Assembly (NCBI GenBank): GCA_018240565.1
Contig: JAFEFO010000009.1
Span: 23,497-87,496, forward strand
Reading direction: 5' to 3'
Source of the DNA: Pseudomonadota bacterium
GTDB lineage: Bacteria; Pseudomonadota; Gammaproteobacteria; Xanthomonadales; Rhodanobacteraceae
Length of the DNA stretch: 64,000 nucleotides
Shown: positions 48,578 through 57,399 of the stretch, one piece after another
Numbering within the stretch: the stretch's first letter is position 1
Layout of the letters: each line of letters begins with the position of its first letter
The notes under the pieces: model-generated
Databases searched by the model: none
Told to the model about the DNA's origin: nothing
Seen by the model: only the letters and a program-made list of their open reading frames with translations
Made by a program: the position numbers and the translations under genes

Positions 48578-50042
48578 CGGCCAGTCCGTTGCGCAAGCGG
48601 CGCAAGTGTGCGAACAGATCACCGGCCACGGTGCCCGCTTCGCCGTCGCGGGCCGCGGCGTCGCCGGCCTGCGCATGCACGGCAACGCCCAGGCGCGCCG
48701 CGCGCCAGGCGTTCAGGCCCTGCGCCATCAGCCCGGCGATGACGCCGGTCAGCACATCGCCCATGCCGCCCGAGGCCATGCCCGGATTGCCCCACGGGCA
48801 CACCGCCACATCGCCGTTGTCGTGCGCGATCAGCGAGCCCGCGCCCTTGAGCACGGCGACGCAGCGAAAACGCGTCGCCAGTTCGCGTGCCGCGGCAAAG
48901 CGGTCGCGTTCGATCGCAGGCGTCTGCACGCCGAGCAGGCGCGCGGCTTCCCCCGGATGCGGCGTGATCACGCAACCGGGCAACACCAGGGATTTATCCG
49001 CCAGCAGGTTCAGCGCATCGGCATCGACCACCGCAGGTTTGCGTGCGGCCAGCGCCGCGCGCCACAGCGCCTCGCTCCACGGCGAGCGGCCGAGCCCGGG
49101 GCCAAGCGCGAGCACGCTGGCGCGATCGAGCATGGTCGACAGCGATGCTGCGTCCGCCACCGCGCATGCCATCACTTCGGGACGCGCGCCATTGATCGCC
49201 GCGACATGCTCGGGTCGCGTCGCCGCGCTGACCAATCCGGCGCCCACGCGCAAGGCGGCCTCGGCACACAGGCGAATCGCCCCCCCCATGCCGGCATCGC
49301 CGCCGATCGCCAGCACATGGCCGAAGTCGCCCTTGTGGGCGTCGCGCGCACGCGGCGGCAGCCACGTTGCCAGGCGCCGCGGATTGAGCAGGCGCGCATC
49401 GTACGGCGCGTTGGCGAGTGCTTCTTCGGAGAGTCCCAAGCGATCGAGCACGAGCGTGCCGCAGGCGTCGAGCGCCGCGCCGGTGGCGAGTCCGCGCTTG
49501 CGCGCGATGAAACTGACCGTCATCTGCGCACGCACGGCCACGCCCTGCACCATGCCGGTATCGGCGTCGATGCCGGAGGGCACGTCCAGTGCCAGGACCG
49601 GCTTGCCGGTCGCGTTCAAATGCCGGATCGTCTGCGCGGCCGCCCCTTCGACCGGTCGCGCCAGGCCCGTACCGAAAATTGCATCGACATAGACATCGGC
49701 GGCAGGCAAGCCCTGCTCGAACACCAGCGTGTGTCCGCCGGCCTCGCGCCACGCATCGCGCGCGCGCCGGGCCGCGTCGCTGGCGGGCTCGGCCAGCGCG
49801 AGCACGACCGTCGGCAATCCGGCCGCGCGCGCCTGGCATGCCAGCAGGTAGCCATCGCCGCCATTGTTGCCAGCGCCGCACAACACGGCCAATCGCTGCG
49901 CGCGTGGCCAGCGCGCGCACAGCACGCGCCACGCCGCGCTGGCGGCGCGTTGCATCAGGTCGAATCCGGCGATGCCGAGGTCTTCGATCGCGTGGCGATC
50001 CAGCTCGCGCACTTGCGCAGCGGTATACAGACGCGTGCTCAT
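48570..50042 (-). CDS. nnr: Bifunctional NAD(P)H-hydrate epimerase/dehydratase
   Basis: It encodes 490 residues. It repairs damaged NAD(P)H hydrates. The N-terminal epimerase domain (YjeF_N, residues 1-210) contains LCGAGNNGGDGYLLA and VDAIFGTGL; the C-terminal dehydratase domain (ribokinase-like, residues 230-485) contains GGDAGMGGAIRLCAEAAL, VITPHPGEAARLLG, VLKGAGSLIA and NPGMASGGMGDVLTGVIAG. Length is normal for the fused form. It is divergent from queG with only 23 bases between the start codons, and is followed by tsaE. Confidence 0.96.
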   Translation of the reverse strand: MSTRLYTAAQVRELDRHAIEDLGIAGFDLMQRAASAAWRVLCARWPRAQRLAVLCGAGNNGGDGYLLACQARAAGLPTVVLALAEPASDAARRARDAWREAGGHTLVFEQGLPAADVYVDAIFGTGLARPVEGAAAQTIRHLNATGKPVLALDVPSGIDADTGMVQGVAVRAQMTVSFIARKRGLATGAALDACGTLVLDRLGLSEEALANAPYDARLLNPRRLATWLPPRARDAHKGDFGHVLAIGGDAGMGGAIRLCAEAALRVGAGLVSAATRPEHVAAINGARPEVMACAVADAASLSTMLDRASVLALGPGLGRSPWSEALWRAALAARKPAVVDADALNLLADKSLVLPGCVITPHPGEAARLLGVQTPAIERDRFAAARELATRFRCVAVLKGAGSLIAHDNGDVAVCPWGNPGMASGGMGDVLTGVIAGLMAQGLNAWRAARLGVAVHAQAGDAAARDGEAGTVAGDLFAHLRRLRNGLADG

Positions 50043-50052
50043 GGGCGAAGTT

Positions 50053-50058
50053 TATACT
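50053..50058 (+). promoter_or_regulatory. -10 box of queG, suggesting a leaderless transcript
   Basis: TATACT at 50053-50058 ends 7 bases before the queG ATG at 50066, so a start of transcription at the usual distance would fall on or next to the start codon. No ribosome-binding site can fit. Confidence 0.4.
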
Positions 50059-50065
50059 TTGCACG

Positions 50066-51130
50066 ATGGACTCGCCCGATTATGTGCAACTCGCCACCGC
50101 GATCAAACGCTGGGGCGTCGAACTCGGATTCCAGCAGATCGGCATCGCCGGCGTCGATCTCGATCAGGACGAGGCACACTTGCTCGACTGGCTGGCGGCG
50201 GGCCATCACGGCGAGATGGACTACATGGATCGCCATGGCACGCGGCGCAGCCGGCCCGCGGACCTGCACCCAGGCACCTTGCGCGTGATTTCCGCGCGCA
50301 TGGACTACGATCCGCCCGACGCGCGCGACGCCTGGGGCGTGCTCGGCGACGCGTCGCTGGGTTACGTGTCGCGTTATGCGCTGGGCCGCGACTACCACAA
50401 ACTCATGCGTGCGCGACTGCAGAAGCTCGCCGACCACATCACCGCGGAAATCGGCCCGTTCGGCTATCGCGCGTTTTCCGATTCGGCGCCGGTGCTGGAA
50501 AAGGCGCTGGCGCGCAACGCCGGCCTGGGCTGGATCGGCAAACACAGCGTCCTGATCAATCGCCACGCCGGTTCATGGTTTTTCCTCGGCGAGTTGTACA
50601 CCGACCTGCCCTTGCCGATCGATCAACCGGCAAGCGATCACTGCGGCACCTGCACGCGCTGCATCGAGGTCTGTCCGACGCAGGCCATCGTCGGGCCGCG
50701 GCAACTCGATGCCCGGCGCTGCATTTCCTATCTGACCATCGAGGCCAAGGGATCGATTCCGGAAGAATTGCGCGCACCGATGGGCAACCGCATCTTCGGC
50801 TGCGACGACTGCCAGCTGGTATGCCCGTGGAACAAGTTCGCAAGAAAGAGTGTTGAGCCGGACTTCGCCGTGCGCCATCGCCTGGACGGTGCTTCGCTCA
50901 TCGAACTGTTCGGCTGGAGCGAGCGCGAATTCCTCGACCGCACGCAAGGCATGGCGATCCGCCGCACCGGTTACGAAGGCTGGCTGCGCAACATCGCCGT
51001 GGCGCTCGGCAACGCGCCGCGCAGTGCGCAAGTCATCACCGCGCTGCGATCACGCGCCGAACATCCGTCCGCACTGGTGCGCGAGCATGTCGCCTGGGCG
51101 ATGCAACGCCAGCTGGACGCCCATGCATGA
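50066..51130 (+). CDS. queG: Epoxyqueuosine reductase QueG
   Basis: A protein of 354 residues, a cobalamin- and iron-sulfur-dependent enzyme that makes queuosine at tRNA position 34. The N-terminal cobalamin domain has RYALGRDYHKLMRARL and SAPVLEKALARNAGLGWIGKH; two ferredoxin-type clusters lie in CGTCTRCIEVCPTQA and CDDCQLVCPWN; a C-terminal HEAT-like region closes the protein. The ATG at 50066 gives a compact N-terminus and lies just after a TATACT box. It is divergent from nnr, as in related genomes. Confidence 0.96.
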   Translation: MDSPDYVQLATAIKRWGVELGFQQIGIAGVDLDQDEAHLLDWLAAGHHGEMDYMDRHGTRRSRPADLHPGTLRVISARMDYDPPDARDAWGVLGDASLGYVSRYALGRDYHKLMRARLQKLADHITAEIGPFGYRAFSDSAPVLEKALARNAGLGWIGKHSVLINRHAGSWFFLGELYTDLPLPIDQPASDHCGTCTRCIEVCPTQAIVGPRQLDARRCISYLTIEAKGSIPEELRAPMGNRIFGCDDCQLVCPWNKFARKSVEPDFAVRHRLDGASLIELFGWSEREFLDRTQGMAIRRTGYEGWLRNIAVALGNAPRSAQVITALRSRAEHPSALVREHVAWAMQRQLDAHA

Positions 51131-51207
51131 AACCTGCGGTCACAGACGACTGTGTTGCATTAAAGCAACGCAACCGACAGGCCTTGAAGCCACCCCGTTC
51201 GACAGGC

Positions 51208-51238
51208 AAAAAAAACCCCCGCATGCGATGCGAGGGTT
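51208..51238 (-). terminator. Intrinsic terminator downstream of panC
   Basis: On the minus strand an 11-bp stem (AACCCTCGCAT/ATGCGGGGGTT, one mismatch, 3-base loop, 51214-51238) is followed by eight T residues (51208-51215). It faces queG and probably ends the pan operon transcript about 120 bases after the panC stop. Confidence 0.75.
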
Positions 51239-51288
51239 GAATTATCGGAGTGACGATTACCAGAACGATGCCGCCCTGCTAGCCTGGG

Positions 51289-51340
51289 GCAACGCGCGAA
51301 CGTTGCAAAAATCCCGAGGACTGTGGTGACAATACCACAG
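51289..51340 (-). other. Two extra hairpins in the panC 3' region
   Basis: Reading the minus strand: CTGTGGT/ACCACAG (51321-51340, 6-base loop) then GCAACG/CGTTGC (51289-51306, 6-base loop), both perfect, lie between the panC stop and the T-run terminator. The region 51131-51354 holds no convincing gene. Confidence 0.5.
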
Positions 51341-51354
51341 CCGTTGCGGAAAAG

Positions 51355-52203
51355 CTAGTCGTCCAGCAACAAATTGTCGATCAGGCGTGCGCGACCCAGG
51401 CGGGTGGCGATCAAGGCGATCAAACCATGTCGATCGCCGGCATCGGGCACGCCCAAATCCGCGGCGCGCCGAATCGTGGCGTAGTCCGGAATCGAGCCAG
51501 CCGCTACGAGCGTTGCGTGCGCAGCGGTTTCGATTTCAGCCCGTGCGCGACCCGCGTGCACTTCGTCGCGCATCACGCACAAAACCTGATGGATGACGCC
51601 AGCGCGTTCGCGCTCGTCCGGCGTCAGATACTGGTTGCGCGAGCTCATCGCCAACCCATTGGCTTCACGACAGATCGGCGCGACGACGATCTCGATCGGC
51701 AGGCGCAAGTCTTGCGTCATGCGCCGGATCACGAGCAGCTGCTGGTAATCCTTCTGCCCGAACACGGCGACATCCGGCTGCACCAGGTTGAACAGTTTCG
51801 CCACCACCGTGGCGACGCCGGCGAAATGTCCGGGACGCGCGGCGCCGTCGAGGATATCGCCTACGCCCGGCACTTCCACGCGCACCGCATGCGCCACGCC
51901 GAATGGATACATCTCATCGACCGCGGGTGCGAACAGCGCGTCGCAATCCTGCGCGGCGAGGCCGGCGCGATCGGCATCGAGCGTGCGCGGGTAGCTGGCG
52001 AAATCTTCGGTCGGGCCGAATTGGGTTGGATTGACGAACACGCTGGCGACGACCTTGTCCACGTGCTGGTGCGCCAGTTCGATCAGGGAATAGTGCCCCG
52101 CGTGCAGATTGCCCATCGTCGGCACGAAGCCGATGCGCGCGCCTGCGCGGCGCCACGCGGACACACACGCGCGCAAGTCGGCGGAACGCGCGAACGTATG
52201 CAT
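51355..52203 (-). CDS. panC: Pantothenate synthetase
   Basis: A protein of 282 residues that condenses pantoate with beta-alanine using ATP. PTMGNLHAGHYSLIELA carries the HIGH-like HAGH motif, FVNPTQFGPTEDFASYPRT and KLFNLVQPDVAVFGQKDYQQL are the pantoate and ATP sites, and AMSSRNQYLTPDER contains the KMSKS-like loop. Its ATG overlaps the panB stop (TGATG). It is the last gene of the pcnB-folK-panB-panC unit; panD is not next to it. Confidence 0.97.
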   Translation of the reverse strand: MHTFARSADLRACVSAWRRAGARIGFVPTMGNLHAGHYSLIELAHQHVDKVVASVFVNPTQFGPTEDFASYPRTLDADRAGLAAQDCDALFAPAVDEMYPFGVAHAVRVEVPGVGDILDGAARPGHFAGVATVVAKLFNLVQPDVAVFGQKDYQQLLVIRRMTQDLRLPIEIVVAPICREANGLAMSSRNQYLTPDERERAGVIHQVLCVMRDEVHAGRARAEIETAAHATLVAAGSIPDYATIRRAADLGVPDAGDRHGLIALIATRLGRARLIDNLLLDD

Positions 52204-53024
52204 CAAAACGCGTGCTCGGCGGCAGGAAACGATCCCTCGCGCACGGCCTGCGCGTAGGCGCGGATCGCCGCGCCGATCGAGCCACGGCCGGCCAGGAAAT
52301 CCTTCGAAAATTTCGGTCGCTTGCCCGGCGTGATGCCAAGCATGTCGTAGAGAACCAGCACCTGGCCATCGCAATCCGCACCGGCGCCGATGCCGATCGT
52401 CGGGATCGGCACCTGCGCCGTGATGCGCCTGGCCAGCGTCGCCGGCACGCATTCGAGCACGAGCAGATCTGCCCCCGCATCGGCAACAGCGCGCGCATCG
52501 GCTTCGAGTTGCGCGGCGGCGTCCCTGGATTTGCCTTGCACGCGATAGCCGCCAAACTTGTGCACGGACTGCGGCGTCAAGCCCAGGTGCGCGCATACGG
52601 GAATTGCATGTTGCGCCAGTGCGCGGATGGCATCGAGGGCGAAACCCGCGCCTTCGAGCTTGACCATCGCCGCGCCACCTTCGGCGAGCAGGCGACCGGC
52701 GTTGCGCAAAGCAGTGTCGACGTTGCAGTAGCTCATGAAGGGCATATCGGCGATCAGCAATGCGCTGGCCACGCCGCGCGCCACGGCAGCGGTGTGGTAA
52801 ACCATGTCATCCACGCTCACCGGCAGAGTGCTGTCGCGCCCCTGCACGACCATGCCCAGCGAATCGCCCACCAGCAGCGCATCGACGCCCGCGACGTCGC
52901 ACTGTGCGGCGAAGCTGGCATCGTAGGCCGTGAGCATCACGATCTTCTCGCCGCGGTCCTTCATCGCGTGCAATTGCGGCACGGTCATGGCGGCGCGCGT
53001 GGCAGTCTTGGTGTTGGCGGACAT
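52203..53024 (-). CDS. panB: 3-methyl-2-oxobutanoate hydroxymethyltransferase
   Basis: A protein of 273 residues, first committed step of pantothenate synthesis, adding a hydroxymethyl group to alpha-ketoisovalerate. ATG at 53024. Family blocks are [29 protein letters not shown] with metal-binding aspartates, [27 protein letters not shown] and [20 protein letters not shown]. The stop overlaps the panC ATG by 1 base. Transcribed after folK, 26 bases downstream of its stop. Confidence 0.97.
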   Translation of the reverse strand: MSANTKTATRAAMTVPQLHAMKDRGEKIVMLTAYDASFAAQCDVAGVDALLVGDSLGMVVQGRDSTLPVSVDDMVYHTAAVARGVASALLIADMPFMSYCNVDTALRNAGRLLAEGGAAMVKLEGAGFALDAIRALAQHAIPVCAHLGLTPQSVHKFGGYRVQGKSRDAAAQLEADARAVADAGADLLVLECVPATLARRITAQVPIPTIGIGAGADCDGQVLVLYDMLGITPGKRPKFSKDFLAGRGSIGAAIRAYAQAVREGSFPAAEHAF

Positions 53025-53050
53025 GTCGGTTTGCTCTGCGACGTCAGGCG

Positions 53051-53554
53051 CTATTTTGCCACGCGTGCGTCCGCGCCACGCGCAACACAGGACGCCGCAT
53101 CGACGCCCGCGAGCAGATCGACCGCGCGGCCATGGCCGGGGATTTCCAGATCCGGCGCGATCTCGCACAACGGCACCAGCACGAACGCTCGTTCGTGCAG
53201 ATGCGGATGCGGCACACGCAAACCCGGTTCGTCGATCCTGCGATCGCCATAGACGAGGATATCCAGGTCCAGCATGCGCGGACCCCAGCGCGTGCCGTCG
53301 CGCTCGCGTCCAGCGGCGCGTTCGATCGCCAGCAATGCGTCAAGCAATTCGCGCGGTGCCAGCGCGGTTTCGATCTGCGCCACGGCATTGGCGAAGGCAG
53401 GCTGGTCGGCGCGGCCCCATGGCACCGTGTCGTACACACGCGAATGTTGCACGAGGCGCGAACCCGGCAGCGCCGCCAACGCGCGCAGACCCGATTCGAC
53501 CTGCGCATGCGGATCATGAAGATTGCTGCCGAGGCCGATGTATACGTTTTGCAT
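53051..53554 (-). CDS. folK: 6-hydroxymethyl-7,8-dihydropterin pyrophosphokinase
   Basis: A protein of 167 residues in folate synthesis, which transfers pyrophosphate from ATP to the pterin. [26 protein letters not shown] opens the HPPK fold; the signature [16 protein letters not shown] contains the two metal-binding aspartates (D-x-D), and [21 protein letters not shown] closes the active site. pcnB ends 6 bases upstream; panB follows. The linkage of folate and pantothenate genes with pcnB is conserved. Confidence 0.97.
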   Translation of the reverse strand: MQNVYIGLGSNLHDPHAQVESGLRALAALPGSRLVQHSRVYDTVPWGRADQPAFANAVAQIETALAPRELLDALLAIERAAGRERDGTRWGPRMLDLDILVYGDRRIDEPGLRVPHPHLHERAFVLVPLCEIAPDLEIPGHGRAVDLLAGVDAASCVARGADARVAK

Positions 53555-53560
53555 TGTGGA

Positions 53561-54928
53561 TTACTGCGGATCGCCTGCCGTTTGCGCCGCTGGCTTGCGC
53601 CGGCGCCGGCGACGCTTCTTCGTCGCGTCCGCTGCCGGTGCGCCACCGGCGCTGTCGGCCGTGGCAACCGTCGCTACGCCCAATTCCGCGGCAAGCGCGT
53701 CGTGCGGCATCTGTTGCACGCGTGTCCACCAGCGGCCCAGTTCGGCGACGTCCTCGCCTTCGCCCGCGCGCAGCAGCAGGAAGTCGTACGCACCGCGGAA
53801 GCGCGGATGCGCCAGCAGGCGGAACACGCGCTTTTTCTGGCGGTCGGCAAAGCGCGGCTGCAACATCCAGATTTCCTGCATCACCTGGCCGAAGCGGCGC
53901 GGGATCGCGACGTGCTTGGCCTGTTCGGCAATGACGTGCAGGCTCACGCGCTGCCAAGCCAGGTTCGGCTCGACGCCGCGTGCGATCTCGCGCTCGGCCT
54001 GCGCCCGTACCGCGCCCCACAGCATGGCCGCGAATAGGAAGGCCGGCGTGACCGATTTGCCTTCGGCGACGCGCGCATCAGTACCCGCCAGTCCGGCTTC
54101 GAGCACACCGCGAAACGTCTCGCCACCGCGAAATGCCAATGCGCGCGCGGTGAGCGGAAACACGGCGCCCAGCAGGCCGGATTGTTCCAGCGCGCGAAAA
54201 CTCTTCAGGCCGTTGCCGGCCAGGAACATCTTCAGCGACTCGTCGAACAGTCGCGCCGGCGGCGCATGCGCAAGCAGCTCGCCGAGCTCGGCGAACGGCG
54301 CGCGCGCATCCGGCGCGATCGCGAACGCGAGCTTGGCCGACAGGCGCACCGCGCGCAACATGCGCACCGGGTCTTCGCGGTAGCGTTGCGCCGGATCGCC
54401 GATCAGCCGCAACACGCGGCGCTGCACGTCCTCGAATCCGCCGACGTAATCGCGCACCGAGAAATCGGCGATGTCGTAGTAGAGCGCATTGACGGTGAAG
54501 TCGCGGCGCAACGCGTCTTCCTCGATCGTGCCCCAGACGTTGTCGCGCACGATGCGGCCATCCACGACCTGGCGACCGCCATCGGCTTCATCGACATCGC
54601 CGCCATTGCCGCGGAAGGTAGCCACTTCGACGATTTCCGGACCGAACACCACATGCGCGAGGCGAAAGCGCCGTCCGATGAGCCGGCAGTTGCGGAACAG
54701 GCGACGCACGTCTTCCGGCGTCGCGTCGGTGGCGACGTCGAAGTCCTTGGGTCGGCCGCCAATGAGCAGGTCGCGCACCGCGCCACCGACGAGATAGGCG
54801 GCGTAGCCGGCTTCATTGAGGCGATACAGCACGCGCAGCGCGCCACTGGAAATCTGCTTGCGCGAAATGTTGTGCGCTTCGCGCGGGATGATGCGCACGG
54901 CGCCGGGATTCGGGTTTGATTCGTTCAT
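53561..54928 (-). CDS. pcnB: Poly(A) polymerase I
   Basis: A class II nucleotidyltransferase of 455 residues that adds 3' poly(A) tails marking RNA for decay. The N-terminal catalytic core has AAYLVGGAVRDLLIGGRPKDFDVATDATPEDVR, with the G-G motif and D-x-D metal pair, and DFTVNALYYDIADF. The RNA-binding helical middle and the basic C-terminal tail (KKRRRRRRKPAAQ) distinguish it from CCA-adding enzyme. Head of the pcnB-folK-panB-panC operon; tRNA-Glu is on the other strand upstream. Confidence 0.95.
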   Translation of the reverse strand: MNESNPNPGAVRIIPREAHNISRKQISSGALRVLYRLNEAGYAAYLVGGAVRDLLIGGRPKDFDVATDATPEDVRRLFRNCRLIGRRFRLAHVVFGPEIVEVATFRGNGGDVDEADGGRQVVDGRIVRDNVWGTIEEDALRRDFTVNALYYDIADFSVRDYVGGFEDVQRRVLRLIGDPAQRYREDPVRMLRAVRLSAKLAFAIAPDARAPFAELGELLAHAPPARLFDESLKMFLAGNGLKSFRALEQSGLLGAVFPLTARALAFRGGETFRGVLEAGLAGTDARVAEGKSVTPAFLFAAMLWGAVRAQAEREIARGVEPNLAWQRVSLHVIAEQAKHVAIPRRFGQVMQEIWMLQPRFADRQKKRVFRLLAHPRFRGAYDFLLLRAGEGEDVAELGRWWTRVQQMPHDALAAELGVATVATADSAGGAPAADATKKRRRRRRKPAAQTAGDPQ

Positions 54929-54966
54929 TGAATGGTCTTCGGGTGCGCTTCATGCGCACGCGGGAA

Positions 54967-54996
54967 TTGTCCCATGGCGGGCCGTGCCGGTATACT
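54967..54996 (+). promoter_or_regulatory. sigma70 promoter of tRNA-Glu
   Basis: TTGTCC at 54967-54972 and TATACT at 54991-54996 separated by 18 bases, with the -10 ending 14 bases before the tRNA. Confidence 0.6.
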
Positions 54997-55009
54997 GGGC
55001 GCTTCCAGC

Positions 55010-55085
55010 GCTCCCATCGTCTAGAGGCCTAGGACGGGGCCCTCTCAAGGCCTAAACAGGGGTTCGAATCCCCTTGGGAGCGCCA
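55010..55085 (+). tRNA. tRNA-Glu (anticodon CTC)
   Basis: 76 bases with acceptor stem GCTCCCA/TGGGAGC, discriminator G, encoded CCA, T-loop GTTCGAATC and anticodon loop CTCTCAA, giving CTC. The 55086-55293 gap after it holds an 8-bp inverted repeat ACTTTGCT/AGCAAAGT (55234-55261) and no gene that I can see. Confidence 0.96.
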
Positions 55086-55293
55086 AATCTTTTGCTTGAA
55101 TCTGCTGCGCTTGGAATTTTGCGCGCGTACGGTGCTCGAATTGCTCATGTACGCTTGAGTACACTCCGCATTCTGCGCTCCGTGCGCGCGCAAACTTCCT
55201 GCGCTCGCGACGATTCAATCCAAAAGATTCCTGACTTTGCTGCTCTTCTGAATAGCAAAGTCCAACGCCAACCGTTGCCAATCCGGACATCCC

Positions 55294-55617
55294 ATGCCCT
55301 TCGTCGTCGTCGACAACTGCATCAAGTGCAAATACACCGATTGCGTTGAAGTGTGCCCGGTGGATTGTTTCCACGAGGGCCCGAACTTCCTCGTCATCGA
55401 TCCCGAGGAATGCATCGACTGCACGCTGTGCGAACCGGAGTGTCCGGCGAACGCGATCTTTCCGGAAGACGACGTGCCGGCCGGGCAGGAACATTTCGTC
55501 GCCTTGAATGCGGAACTGGCACGCGTGTGGCCGGTGCTTACCGAACGCAAGGACGCGCCAGCCGACGCCCGCGAATGGGACGGCAAGCCGGACAAACTGC
55601 CGTTGCTGGAGCGGTGA
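55294..55617 (+). CDS. fdxA: 7Fe/FdxA-type ferredoxin
   Basis: A 107-residue soluble electron carrier. [25 protein letters not shown] and [13 protein letters not shown] give the two cysteine clusters: one C-x2-C-x4-C-x3-CP for a [3Fe-4S] or [4Fe-4S] centre and one C-x2-C-x2-C-x3-CP for [4Fe-4S], as in Azotobacter-type FdI. The C-terminal extension ([19 protein letters not shown]) is characteristic. It follows tRNA-Glu and is convergent with bamC by 1 base. The partner enzymes are unknown. Confidence 0.96.
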   Translation: MPFVVVDNCIKCKYTDCVEVCPVDCFHEGPNFLVIDPEECIDCTLCEPECPANAIFPEDDVPAGQEHFVALNAELARVWPVLTERKDAPADAREWDGKPDKLPLLER

Positions 55618-55618
55618 G

Positions 55619-56239
55619 CTAGGACAAACGCTCGCGCAGGATTTCCAACACGCGCCGCGCGGCTTCTTCCGGCCCGTTGACCTCCACGCGTGCGCCGTCG
55701 CCATCGGCGCCGACCGTCACCGTGAGCTTGCCGCTGACCGGGCCGCCATCGCTGCTGGCCGCTTTGGCGCCGCCGCCGAACGGATGCAGGATGCGCGAAT
55801 ACCAGTGGTGCTCGGGAGCAGCCGCGGCGGGCGCCGGGGCGCGCAAGCCGGCGACTTCGAGCGTGTAGGTGTGCGCCGTGGCGTCGCGGGCGCTGATGGT
55901 TCCCGCCTGCGCGCGTTCCAGCGCCAGGCCAACGCGTTGCCAGGCGTGATCGACAGTGTCGGCAATGCGCAGGTTGCCGCCGCCGAGGATCGCGCCGGAC
56001 GGTGGCGCGCTGCCGGGTTGTGCAGCGGTTTGTGCCGCACCCGATGCGCCGGGTTGCGGGATCGACAATGCATCGGAGGAAACCGGAGCGTCCAGGTCCG
56101 GCGGAACTTCCAGCGGCCGGGTTTCACGCGCCTTGTCGTAGTAGTGCGTATCACTGCGATGAAACCAGCTGCAGCCGCCGAGCAGCCAGGCGACGGCGAT
56201 GAGGGAGATGGCCCAGCGGATGGAATGAATGCGGTTCAC
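55619..56239 (-). CDS. bamC: BamC/NlpB-like outer membrane assembly lipoprotein
   Basis: It encodes 206 residues, GTG start at 56239 with AGGA six bases upstream. The signal peptide MNRIHSIRWAISLIAVAWLLGGC ends in an LGGC lipobox. The short N-terminal YDKARETRPLEVPPDLDAP segment matches the BamC motif (YxxA...L.VPP.L) that contacts BamD. The helix-grip region after residue 95 is much reduced: only one of two BamC C-terminal domains is apparent. It lies directly downstream of dapA, the classic dapA-bamC order, which supports the assignment despite low similarity. Confidence 0.82.
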   Translation of the reverse strand: MNRIHSIRWAISLIAVAWLLGGCSWFHRSDTHYYDKARETRPLEVPPDLDAPVSSDALSIPQPGASGAAQTAAQPGSAPPSGAILGGGNLRIADTVDHAWQRVGLALERAQAGTISARDATAHTYTLEVAGLRAPAPAAAAPEHHWYSRILHPFGGGAKAASSDGGPVSGKLTVTVGADGDGARVEVNGPEEAARRVLEILRERLS

Positions 56240-56274
56240 GGCGGATCCTGTCGGGAAGCGTGGAGTCGGAGAGC

Positions 56275-57177
56275 TTACGCGGCACCGCTGTGCCGCGGCT
56301 GAACCGGGCGCAGCGCATCGAGCACTTGCCTGGCGCGCGCGTGGTGCGCGGCGCCGAGCGTCAACAGCGGCAAACGCGGCTCGGGCGAACCCAAGCCCAG
56401 TTCGTGCAGGCACCATTTTACCGGAATCGGGTTCGGTTCGGCGCCCAACAGGGTGTAAAGGTCGGTCAACGCCGCATCGCATGCCTTGGCGCCGGCCGCA
56501 TCGCCGCGCAGGGCGGCATCGCACAGGGCACGCATGGCGGCGGGCGCGACATTGGCGGCGACCGAAACCACGCCATCCGCGCCGCCCAGCATCGCATCCG
56601 CGCACGTCGCGTCGTCGCCGCTGAGCACGGCGAAATCCACGCGCTTGAGTGCAACTACGTCGCCGATGCGCTGTGCATCGGCGCGCGCTTCCTTCAACCC
56701 GATGATGCGCTCGTGCCCGGCCAGGCGCGCAACGGTTGCCGGCAACAGGTCGCAACCGGTGCGCGACGGCACGTTGTAAAGGACGACCGGTAGCCCGCCT
56801 TCGTCGGCAACGGCGGCAAAATGCGCGAACAATCCATCCTGCGTCGGACGCACATAGTAGGGTGTGACGACAAGCGCGGCATCGGCGCCGGCGGCGCGCG
56901 CGCGGCGCGTGGCAAGGATGGTCTTGTGCGTGTTTGCCGTGCCGGTGCCGGCAAGCACGGGCACGCGCCCGGCCACGCGTTCGACGCAAAAACCGAGCAG
57001 GCGATCAAATTCCGCTTCGTTCAGCGCATGGGCTTCGCCGGTCGAACCGGCCACGACCAGCGCCTGCGTGCCGCCGTCGAGTTGATGATCGATCAGGGCG
57101 GCAAACGCAGGCAGATCCAGCGCAGCGCCATCAAACGGCGTGGCCAGGGCACAGATGCAACCAACGAGTTTCTTCAA
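56275..57177 (-). CDS. dapA: 4-hydroxy-tetrahydrodipicolinate synthase
   Basis: It encodes 300 residues. It condenses pyruvate with aspartate semialdehyde in lysine and diaminopimelate synthesis. The TIM barrel has Schiff-base K162 in IGLKEA, Y134 in VLYNVPSRTG and GSTGEAHALNEAEF (residues 44-57) at the pyruvate site. The gene is divergent from gcvR across 222 bases and is followed by bamC. This matches the bamC-dapA / gcvR-bcp arrangement of gammaproteobacteria. Confidence 0.96.
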   Translation of the reverse strand: MKKLVGCICALATPFDGAALDLPAFAALIDHQLDGGTQALVVAGSTGEAHALNEAEFDRLLGFCVERVAGRVPVLAGTGTANTHKTILATRRARAAGADAALVVTPYYVRPTQDGLFAHFAAVADEGGLPVVLYNVPSRTGCDLLPATVARLAGHERIIGLKEARADAQRIGDVVALKRVDFAVLSGDDATCADAMLGGADGVVSVAANVAPAAMRALCDAALRGDAAGAKACDAALTDLYTLLGAEPNPIPVKWCLHELGLGSPEPRLPLLTLGAAHHARARQVLDALRPVQPRHSGAA

Positions 57178-57340
57178 TTTTTCACCCGCAAGGATCGGAG
57201 CCCGTCCAAAAGCGTCGCGAGCGACGACAGATTGCGCGACGCCGGAGCGCAGGAACCGGAGTTTCCTGGACAGTAAATGAGGATTCCGAGCACTGCCGGC
57301 GCCAGGCTGCCGAGCGCAGCAGCGTTTGGCTCGACGATGT

Positions 57341-57372
57341 TACTTGCCACCCGTGGAAGCGGCAAGTATTCT
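57341..57372 (+). promoter_or_regulatory. gcvR promoter overlapping an inverted repeat
   Basis: TACTTGCC (57341-57348) and GGCAAGTA (57361-57368) form a perfect 8-bp inverted repeat, 12-base spacer. The repeat overlaps TTGCCA (-35, 57344-57349), a 17-base spacer, and TATTCT (-10, 57367-57372). Transcription would begin about 20 bases before the ATG at 57400. The rest of the 57178-57399 gap, a shared dapA/gcvR leader, has a CAGGAA/TTCCTG repeat and no gene. Confidence 0.6.
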
Positions 57373-57399
57373 CGTACCGACGCCGGCACTGTCCCACAC

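Noticed and set aside
55010..55293. tRNA-Glu as an integration site
   Set aside because: No repeat of the tRNA 3' end, integrase or foreign gene was found downstream.
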